A stretch of 64,000 nt of DNA from positions 434,001 to 498,000 of the forward strand of contig VJWN01000011.1 in assembly GCA_007644065.1 (NCBI GenBank). The letters are read 5' to 3'. A model generated the notes under the pieces. It searched no databases. It saw only the letters and a list, made by a program, of their open reading frames with translations, and was not told where the DNA came from. This document shows positions 55,368 to 64,000 of the stretch, piece after piece (within the stretch, counting starts at the first letter, position 1; every line of letters starts with the position of its first letter). This DNA is from Margaritispora aquatica (Eukaryota > Ascomycota > Leotiomycetes > Helotiales > Discinellaceae). Both the position numbers and the translations under genes were made by a program.

Positions 55368-57136
55368 ATGTCGACCAAGACAGTAGGAGCACATGCGAGT
55401 CGCCGCATATTCGCTCAATTTCAAGATCTGCGACGTGTCTCTATCCCCAAAACATCCCTCCAACTATGTCGTCGCTGTTCTGCTTCTCGACAATTCTCAT
55501 CAGCAAGAACATACCGACAGAAGAATGATTACAAGGAGCCATTTGGGAAACGATTGCGCAAGGCTCTTGGCGAGACGAAAATCAAATGGTACCCAATTCC
55601 TGTAGGATTGGGTATTGCTTTTCTTGGACTTGTTCAGTTCAATCGAGTCAATGAGCGCGAGAAGAAGAGAGATAGGAAGGATAATGACAGGGCGGATGGC
55701 AACGATAGTTTAGATGAGAATGGCAGACCCCAGCGGCGAGAAAGAATTAGACCAACAGGGCCTTGGTATAGTTGATCAATGTGTTAAGATATACAGGCAC
55801 TAACTGTCGATAGGCAAGTTCAGGTCATGTCAACTCTTCCGCTAAAGGCTGTGTCTCGGATATGGGGCAAATTCAATGAACTTGAGATACCATATTATTT
55901 GCGTGTGCCTGGTTTCAAACTCTACTCTTTTGTTTTTGGTGTCAAGTAAGTTCGAACTGCTGGAGTAGGACCAAGTCTTATCTTCTGACACACTTTAGTC
56001 TTTCCGAAGTATCTGAGCCTGATCTACATGTATATCCAAATCTTGCATCTTTCTTTTATAGGACCTTGAAGCCTGGAGCTCGTCCTCTTGATCCAAACCC
56101 AAACGCTCTCTTATCCCCTTCGGATGGCCGTGTACTTCAGTTTGGTGCAATTGTGGGTGGTGAGGTTGAGCAGGTGAAGGGTATGACCTATAGTCTTGAT
56201 GCTTTACTCGGAACGAAAGACCAGGCTTCTTCGCCAAACCCTTCTAACCCAGCAAGAATATTCGCGCCTAGTCGGGACGCCTCCGATCACTCTCGGAGAG
56301 AAGGAGATGAGGACGTTATCAAGCAGGATGAGGAATTTGCTATGGTTAATGGAATCTCATACACACTCCCCAATCTGTTCTCTGGACCCTCTGAGCCAAG
56401 GAAGAAGAGAAGTTTTTGGAGAAAGGCCGAGGACGCTTCAACCACCCCCACAGCAGGCTCAGAAGCTGAAGTTAGCGCGGATTTAGCTCGTGGGGATAAA
56501 CCATGGTATTCAAAGCTTACCTCAGAAAACAAAACTGCATTATACTATGTGGTCGTCTATCTCGCGCCTGGAGATTACCATCGCTTCCATTCACCATGTT
56601 CATGGGTTGCAGAGAAGCGAAGACACTTTGCAGGCGAGCTTTACAGTGTTTCACCTTACCTTCAAAGAACCCTGCCTGGTCTTTTTGTCTTGAACGAGCG
56701 AGTTGTTCTTCTTGGTCGATGGCGTTGGGGCTTCTTCTCGTTCACTCCGGTTGGTGCCACAAATGTTGGATCAATCAAAATCAACTTCGATAGAGAACTG
56801 CGAACGAATTCTTTGACTACAGACACAGCTGCTGATCGCGCTGCCGAGGAAGCAAAGAAGCGAGGTGAGCCGTACAGCGGTTTTGCCGAAGCTACATATG
56901 AAGCAGCAAGTCCGATCTTACACGGACATGCCTTGAAGAGAGGAGAAGAAATGGGAGGTTTCCAATTAGGAAGTACCGTTGTACTAGTATTTGAAGCACC
57001 AAAAGGTCAACGGCCCAGTCTTGATGAAGGTTGGATGGGCGAGAGAACCAAGAGAAAGGGTGGCTGGAATTGGGGTATTGAGAAAGGTCAAAAGGTCAAA
57101 ATGGGACAAGCCCTTGGCTGGGTTGACGAATCATGA
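55368..57136 (+). CDS. PSD1: Phosphatidylserine decarboxylase, mitochondrial (PSD1-type)
   Basis: Converts phosphatidylserine to phosphatidylethanolamine in the inner mitochondrial membrane. The model is join(55368..55765, 55814..55945, 55999..57136), 555 residues. The N-terminus is basic and Ser/Arg-rich, as a mitochondrial presequence. It is followed by one membrane segment ([18 protein letters not shown], about 75-92). Exon 2 supplies [18 protein letters not shown], typical of the family. Catalytic elements are all visible: Asp in SPSDGRVL (~218), His in [10 protein letters not shown] (~373), and the self-cleavage serine in [14 protein letters not shown] (~500). Cleavage at that LGS(T) site yields the pyruvoyl cofactor. 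Insertions ([17 protein letters not shown], and a Lys/Arg-rich loop) are common in fungal PSD1. Function is confidently assigned by motifs. Confidence 0.95.
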
Positions 57137-57510
57137 GTCTGTACACTTGACAGAGTATGTATAGATATAGTCCTACATCTTTGTCATAAATGTCTGTAGA
57201 GTAGGATAGACCCCAATGGTCACATGTTTGAGTATCTCCACAACCAGCTTCTTCTGGTGTTCTCAAGCATCCGAGCCATCAAGGTGTCGGTTTGAATTAA
57301 CAAGTAGGAGGATATTACCAAACTATCCATCAAGGTCAAAGGGACGAGAAGGGCGCATTGGAATCAATCGATGCACCTTGACAACGTAATATGGATTGCC
57401 TCCTTACAAAGCTAACAAGGTTGAAATTGCATTTTATATACTTCTACACAAGCCACTTCTCAATACAGGAAACTACTTTCATCTCAACAAAATTGTCCCC
57501 ATCCTCAATC
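57137..57510. other. Intergenic with TATA element
   Basis: PSD1 3' flank and promoter of the next plus-strand gene. TATATA at 57435-57440, 71 bp before the start codon, may be its TATA box. Confidence 0.4.
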
Positions 57511-59361
57511 ATGGCTACTATCATGATAGAGGAGTCTCAAATCCACGACGTCCTCATTATAGGCGCCGGTCCCTGCGGCCTCGCTGTCGCAGCACGCCTT
57601 CATGAACCCTACCCTTCTGCACTCTTCACAGACTCAGAGCACCAGAAATTCCATTTCCTACGCCGCTCCTCTCATTCTCACTCCCACTCCCATCCCCCGT
57701 CAAAACCAATACGCACCTCGCGCAGACAAAACACCTCACTCGATCGTCTGCTTCCCGGCCCGTCCTTCGCCAGATCTAGCAACGACACAAACAAGGGTAT
57801 CGATATTGATATCGCAGTTCTAGACAAGCATTCCTCGTCATGGCTTTCGGTGTGGAATAATTGGTTTGCAAAGCTGGGGATAGAGACGTTGAGGAGTCCG
57901 CTGTTCTTTCATGTCGATCCGGGAGATCGCGATGCTTTGAGGGGATTTGCGTGGAGGGAGGGCAGGGAGCGTGAGTTAGTGGAGATTAAAGGTGTCGTGG
58001 GGAGAGAGTTGAGTAAATGGGCGAGGAGGAAGAGGGTTAAGAGTGGGAATGGGAAGGGGTGCGTCTATTTCCTTTGCGCTTATGGGGAGTTGTTTTGAAA
58101 CCGAGTCTGGGATGAAAGTGCGATAAATGCAGAAAAGGGGCTGACTATTTCAATTAGGAAACAAGCTCAAGAAAATACCTACTTGGATGAGCGAGATAGA
58201 AATGATTATTTTCGCCCTAGTCAGGCGCTGTTCAAAGGCCATTGTGAAGAAGTAGCTTCGAGATATGGCATTTCTGACATCGTGGAAAAGGCCGAACTCC
58301 AATCTGTATCTTACGATGCCGTAGAAGATATCTTTACGCTTCGGACTTCAACAGGAGTCAAGCGATCACGCATCGTGGTACTAGCTACCGGGGCTGGAGC
58401 TCCACCTTCTATTCCCCTCGATTCACCTTTCCACGGTATGGAGACGCACGATACGGTGAAGCACGTCTTCTCTTCCCCATTACCGATGCAAGAAATTCTC
58501 CCGCAGCCACTCCTTTCCAAACTTGCAGCAGGAAACAAGCATACTTCTATCGCCATCATCGGTGGTGGACTCACGAGTGCCCAACTCGCTTCTCTCGCTT
58601 CTCAGCATAGCGTGCATAAAATACACTTAATCATGCGAGGCAAGCTGAAAGTCAAGCACTTCGACGTAGATTTATGCTGGCTTGCGAAGTTCAAGAATGA
58701 GAGCATGTCGAGGTTCTGGATGGCTGATGAGGAAGAGGAGAAATGGGATATCATGAGGGATGCGAGAGGAGGAGGGAGTGTAAATCCCGAGTTCAGAGAT
58801 GTGGTACGGAGACTAGTGAAGGAAGACAAGTTAGTGTTATGGGAAGACACCAAGGTACAATCTGCTAGATGGGAAGCAACAGAAGATCAATGGGAGTTAA
58901 GTCTCATGACCAGTACGGGTGTGATTGTCGATGAGGTGGAATCAAGCGAGAAAAATGAGATTGACGTCAACGCTGTCATATACGCAACCGGCGCAGCCGT
59001 TGACTTCGGATCGATAAAATCCATCCAGCCACTCCTTCAAGCCTATCCCATGGAAACGGTAGCAGGGCTTCCGTGCCTGACGAAGGAGCTCATGTGGAAC
59101 GATGAGGTACCATTCTTTGTGACAGGTAGGCTTGGGGGATTGAGGTTGGGACCTGCAGCGGGGAATTTAGAGGGCGCGAGGATCGGTGCTGAGCTTGTTG
59201 CTGGGAGGATTCTGGGGTTGTTAGGTGCCGAGCGGAGTATAGGCAGGCCAGTTGATGAGAGAAGTATGGGGCTTGGGATTGGAAATTCTTTTGACGTTTT
59301 AGGAGGTTGTTGTGAGGATTGTGGAAATGTGAGTGGCGATGAAATTCGTGCTATGCTTTGA
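57511..59361 (+). CDS. FAD/NAD(P)-binding monooxygenase-like oxidoreductase
   Basis: Flavoprotein of the FAD/NAD(P) two-dinucleotide-fold group (flavin monooxygenase, ornithine-hydroxylase and OSGIN-like relatives), 583 residues from join(57511..58058, 58158..59361) with a 99-nt intron. The FAD fingerprint lies at the N-terminus (VLIIGAGPCGLAVAARL, about 14-30). The second glycine-rich loop lies at SIAIIGGGLTSAQLASLAS (about 315). The late ATGAAVDFG segment (about 455) is the usual flavin-monooxygenase ATG motif. An unusual Ser-His run (SHSHSHSHPP, about 54) interrupts the region after the FAD fold. An ELSKWARRK stretch precedes the intron. The substrate cannot be predicted. There is no signal peptide and no biosynthetic neighbour. 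Confidence 0.82.
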
Positions 59362-62300
59362 GAGCATAGCATAGTCGTGTTTTGAGATTTTTAATCTTCT
59401 CAACTAATGCATCTCCAAAATGAAATATTGTCCGATTGCATTCATCGCGAGAAAGACTTGCACCTAATCATTACCTTTAAAAGGTTGCCAGTCTACCACT
59501 TTCCCACTTGGTATCAGTTCGAACGCACACCCACAAAAAATATGCTTCTTTAACAGCCTACAGGATTTGCCACGCAAAATTGCTACTCCGTACTCCTGTT
59601 ACCTGTGGTTTACATGTGGCTTCAGCCAAGGGAAGCTTGTTCTCCTCAAGGAACAGTAACACAATGTTTGAGGCTGGCTGATGGATATTGAGCGTGCAAC
59701 TATGGCTCGGCTTCGCAGTCCCGATGGGAGTAGCAAGTACCTACAATGACTTAATTGCGCCGAGGGTGAAATTCGTTTCTAGACTACTTGACTTGTCAGT
59801 ATTGTAAGGTGTCTTTCGAGCATATTCCTCAATATTTCGGCCCTGGCCAAGTCTAGCGTTGTTACGACTCCGTATTGAAGCTCATATATTACTACCAGAG
59901 CTAGCGAGAAGTGCAAAACATTTGTAGTTTGAGACATCACACTAGATATAAAGTCGTCAACAAATGAATGCAAGTCGCTGGAGCTGATTATAGTAGCCTG
60001 CAGGAGAGTTTAGGATCTGACATGGTATCGCATGAATTTTGCTTCTGCAGTATGCTTCATTCTTCGGAGAAAGCCTTCGGAAATATCAGGTTATCGAAAC
60101 TTTGCATATTCGGTGATGTTGAATGCCGATTTAGCTCAACACTAATTTGCATACTTTCAAAATTTGTTACGGAGACATCGGAGAAGATGAAACTAAGGAG
60201 ATACTCCATCTTGTCTTCTTGTGTGTGAACTAATCTTCAGCTGTTGAAGTATAGTGGTTTAGTTGTGGTTACCGTTTTCATCTCAAGGTGAGAATTGGTT
60301 CAAGGAATTGTTGCAGGGTCGTGCGATGTTGCCAATTCCTAATCAAAAGCATAAGCTAAATAACTAATAATGAAATATGCGAAATTCTGAGAAATAATTC
60401 ATGTTATGGATGAATATTTCGACCATGCTATTCCCAGTTGGGGCGATCGATGTTCTTCAGTCTAATGTTTCACAGAAACAGATAATTGAAACCTCCCGTA
60501 GGACAGATTTATCTATCGAAACATAATAGCAAAAGCAAGGTGATTCATCTCTCTTTCTACTGAATGCTTAGATGTGCTTTGATGATGGTAAGATAATATC
60601 AACTGCAAACTGGCCCGCAAGCACCACAAATAGAAATTTTATGGCTGTCTGCATGATTAATTTCACAGCAGTCGATGATATGCAGACGCTAGACCCCGCA
60701 ATACAGTCTTCTGTAATAAGACTGAGATAACCAAGCACAGCATTGAAGCCACATTACTTTGTCTTATCTGTTGTTCCGGTTTACCGGTAGGGCACTCGGC
60801 CACAAAGAATCACGAGGCTAACTGACTTCGATCTCCTCGACTTGTCATGTCACTCAAACATAACAGTCCACACTGGTATATACTCATATCTTCATAAAGG
60901 CTGAATCTCAAAACATCTGAAAAGGTTCGAATGCAAACACTTAATAGTATATCTGCTCAGTCAATGTGATATCATCATTGAAGGAGCGCGATTTCAGAAT
61001 CTGTACCAAGGCAGACTTCGAGCTTGCGGGTCATACGCTGTTACTCAACGTAACAGCGATGTTATACTGCAGAAGTTGTAAACGCATGGCATAGCTTTGA
61101 TATATGACCGCATATGTTGTGATTGGAAAACGTGTGTGCTGAAAATGAAGCTTAACAGCAATGGTTAAGGCGCTTGTGAATATAATAGCTGGAAAAGATA
61201 ACAAAAATGCTTGATTGGACTTCCGACAAGAACGCTGTGTGAAGATGGTCGAGCGCAATCGAAAAGGTCAGTTATGAGCTGTTGCGAAGCAAGTTTGCTG
61301 GACATTATTCAATGCCCTCCCTTTTGGTAAACTCTTTTTACAAAGATAGAAAGAGCTGTACAGGCATCTAAAGAGCGCTCTGAGTTAAAAGTCTCTCACT
61401 GTGAAAGCAGATTGTGTCTTTTCCTATGGGGACTTGATCTACGCTTGCTTGATATTGCCACCTCGTACTCTCGAATATGCACACAGAAGTTCTCTTCTGG
61501 TCGCGCAGAAGACCGAGGCAATCCCAGTTGGTCTGCAAATGAATGATCAATAGCCAAGTGATTTATCTACTTCTAGTGCCGGAGAATAAATTTCGGAAGA
61601 GTTTAAGATCTTACTTCGGTTCAAAGTCGATCTGAAATTGAGAAGTTGTCACGTTAAGGTAGCTGCATGAACAGACACTAAACCTAAATCGGCGAGGAGA
61701 CTCTTATGATGTCGAGGTTATTTTGACTTCCTCCTTCATCAATCTCGCTAGATAGCTAGATTGAATGTTCAAACCAATGGGGAAGTTCAGGATGTCAATA
61801 TATCCTACCAGCCTCCCACAAGACAGAGTTTCCAATGAAAACAAGACTTTTCTAGCCCAAAAAGACAACCACAACACAGCCCTTGACATTTTCGTGTGTC
61901 ACTGGGCCAAACCATGTCTTTGTAAAGTCAGGCTTACTATCAAGATGTACAAGCGGTACAAGACAATATACTTGTGATATCGTTGTTTGTGTACACTCGC
62001 ACTGGATTTTGCTGGGAGGCAGGGAAAATTGATTCAATCAAGCCCCTCCGCCTTATTGAGATGCAACATTGCACAGATATGGTATGCCAAATGTTTTCCC
62101 TTCTGACGATGTTTCTTCCATTAAAATTCCGAATGCCCATGATTGGCTTACTGGTTCTCGCTGGCTTTGGGATTCGCAGCTTGGAAGCCACAAATCTCCA
62201 AACACAACCAGACTAGATAGCTGCAGAATGCACACTCGGAAGATCCCTTGTGTTTTGGCAAACATGCCTTTAACAGCTTTCATATTGGATCCGGGGTCCA

Positions 62301-62473
62301 ATCTTGTAGTCAAACTTAGTACTTCTCCATACACATTTTCTTCTACACCTATAACCTTTCCTATATCGCCTAAGAAGTTTCATTCATCTCTCTCTCCAGT
62401 GGCCCATAAGCACTTGGGATCTTCTGGCTCACTTTCTGTTATTCGATTCCTATCGCATTGTTCGTAGTTGATC
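59362..62473. other. Gene-poor 3.1 kb intergenic region
   Basis: AT-rich. Two B-box-like TTCGAA sites (59510 and 60925) have no tRNA context. No gene or RNA is recognised. The rightmost part includes the promoter of the WSC gene. Confidence 0.4.
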
Positions 62474-64000
62474 ATGAGGTTCGAGGCATTTACAATCACT
62501 TCGGTGGTTGTGACTCTACTCCCTGGGGTCAAGGCGACCAGTTATCCAGTTCATGCCATGAAACGAACCCAAGGACCTTCGCAACCATCGTGCAGTAGCT
62601 TTACTCCGTTCGCTTATGCCGGATGTTTCGCAGACTCAGGCAGTCCGAGGACTTTGCTTTTCAACATGCCGAATGTTGCAAATATGACAGTCGAGAAGTG
62701 CGTAGCATTTTGCAAAGGCATGGATTCCTATTCTCATTTATGTATATGCTAACAACGGATAGGAAACAACTACAAATATGCAGGTTTGGAGTACTATAGC
62801 GAATGCTATTGTGGCGCGTCCGTGAATGGTCTTCAAGCCAATGAGACATCGTGTAGTTATCCCTGCGTTGGCGACAAGTCAGAGACTTGTGGTGCCAATA
62901 AGTTTATCAATGTCTATCAGGATACTACATTCCCAGTAGTTGATACAACCACAATTGCCGACTATGTGCCTATGGGATGTTACTCTGAAGGATCTATGGG
63001 CCGGTCGCTAGTATGGAAACAAAATCAGCTGAATGCAAATGCAATGACAACCGAAACATGTTTGTTCGCTTGCAAAAGTGGAGGATATTCTTTTGGGGGA
63101 CTTGAGTTTGGAAAAGAGTGTTATTGTGGAGTTGTTCTAGGCAATGGCACTGCACCCGTGGACAGCTCTTCATGCAATGTTCCATGCAGCGGAAACTCGT
63201 CCGAGATTTGTGGAGGTAGATCAACGTTGAATCTATACGTAGCCCAAGATCTGGAATCGACACAGCCGTGTAATGGTGGTGGAGGGTCGTCTTCTTCATC
63301 CTTGAGAGTAGCTACAACCACTAAGTTTTCTTCGAGTAGCTCCTCCTCCATTGCTTCGACTACATCTGCCTCGTTGAAATCGTCGACCAGCTCTAGTTTC
63401 ACAGAGACCTCGACGGTTGAGCCTGTCTACACTTCACGGAGCACTACTACAATCACAAAAACAGTCACATCGACTCCTCTACCCACAACTTCAAGTAGCA
63501 AAATATCTACGTCGACGAGTTCCTCCAGTATTAGCAGTTCATCGACCTCAACTACCTGCTCTACTAGCTCCTCGTCGACGGCGTTAACATCAACCTACTG
63601 TCCGCCAACTTCCACCTCGATTTCGCCAACATATTCTCCACCGCCGACCTCAACTTCCAAACTAGCTCCTTATTCCCTACCTCCGATATCGACTTCTAAG
63701 CCACCCACATACTCTCCACCCCCACCCCCGCCGCCAAGTTTGACATCAAAGAACAGTCCTTCTCTGTGCACATCAACGTATGCCTATTTTCTCTCTTGTC
63801 ATTCCAATACTAAAAATCATTAGAATCATATACTCGCCAACACCAACATGTGAGTACAAGTGTGGCAATTGGTGCTCAAAGCCTATTCCAGCTTTCTCGG
63901 ATTTCGATAGTTGCTTCACGGCCTTTTCTTCTTGCATGGTTCAGCTCTCAGGCTGTTTTCTTCAAGCAGGCTTCCCAGACAGCACTAATTGTCTTGGATT
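62474..64000 (+). CDS. WSC-domain secreted/cell-surface protein (3' end outside window)
   Basis: Secreted protein with two WSC carbohydrate-binding domains. Model join(62474..62717, 62763..63777, 63824..64000), continuing past the window. A signal peptide (MRFEAFTITSVVVTLLPGVK) is followed by WSC 1 (FAYAGCFADSG, CVAFCKG, YKYAGLEYYSECYCG, ETCGANKFINVY) and WSC 2 (YVPMGCYSEGSMGRS, CLFACKSG, YSFGGLEFGKECYCG, EICGGRSTLNLY). A long Ser/Thr stalk with YSPPPTSTSK repeats then leads into a new Cys-rich region (CEYKCGNWCSK). The first junction needs a GC donor (AAAG|GCATGG, 62718..62762, with a CTAAC branch site) to rebuild the WSC cysteine spacing. It resembles wall-stress sensors or wall-linked lectin proteins. 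Whether there is a downstream membrane or GPI anchor cannot be seen. Confidence 0.85.

Noticed and set aside
60920..60935. GGTTCGAATGC, a B-box-like sequence (another at 59510)
   Set aside because: No A-box, acceptor stem or cloverleaf around either; not a tRNA.

Overview
The window reads as nuclear DNA of a filamentous ascomycete (Pezizomycotina). Genes carry short introns (mostly 45-65 nt) with CTAAC-like branch sites. There is an ergosterol-pathway enzyme, and there are fungus-restricted families (CFEM, WSC, DUF3431, 2EXR, DUF7587-like). An RGS-LOV photoreceptor of the Botrytis BcLOV4 type makes a leotiomycete (Helotiales-like) host the best guess; this is inference. I saw no rRNA, tRNA, CRISPR, operon or prokaryotic signal.

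Layout. 1-19 kb: the 3' end of an unknown gene, C-14 sterol reductase (ERG24), a mannose-6-phosphate-receptor-like sorting receptor with an unusually long last intron, a (6-4)-type photolyase/cryptochrome, two unrecognised low-complexity proteins, a decayed zinc-cluster relic beside a short AMP-ligase-like gene, and a CFEM cell-surface protein. 19-31 kb: a gene-poor 4 kb stretch with several poly-C/G runs, then a 1,767-residue ankyrin protein whose N-terminus carries a nucleotidyltransferase-like motif set, then a short-chain dehydrogenase. 33-46 kb: a DUF3431 membrane protein, the RGS-LOV photoreceptor, a 2EXR protein, a doubtful small secreted ORF interrupted by one TAG, and a DUF7587-like protein. 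47.5-48.3 kb: two different TA-flanked inverted-repeat elements (MITEs) 10 bp apart. 48.4-50 kb: two small membrane-protein genes that look like divergent paralogues, convergently arranged. 50.5-59.4 kb: an unknown nuclear-looking protein, a HERP/Usa1-like ubiquitin-domain ERAD protein divergently paired with phosphatidylserine decarboxylase (PSD1), and a FAD/NAD(P) oxidoreductase. The window closes with a WSC-domain surface protein running off the end.

The genes do not form a biosynthetic cluster. Recurrent themes are membrane lipid and ER/endosome functions (ERG24, PSD1, Usa1-like, sorting receptor), blue-light flavoproteins (photolyase, RGS-LOV) and cell-surface proteins (CFEM, WSC). All gene models were spliced by hand by checking frame, splice dinucleotides and family motifs. 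Two models require GC-AG introns, and one has a triple tandem acceptor. No database search was run.
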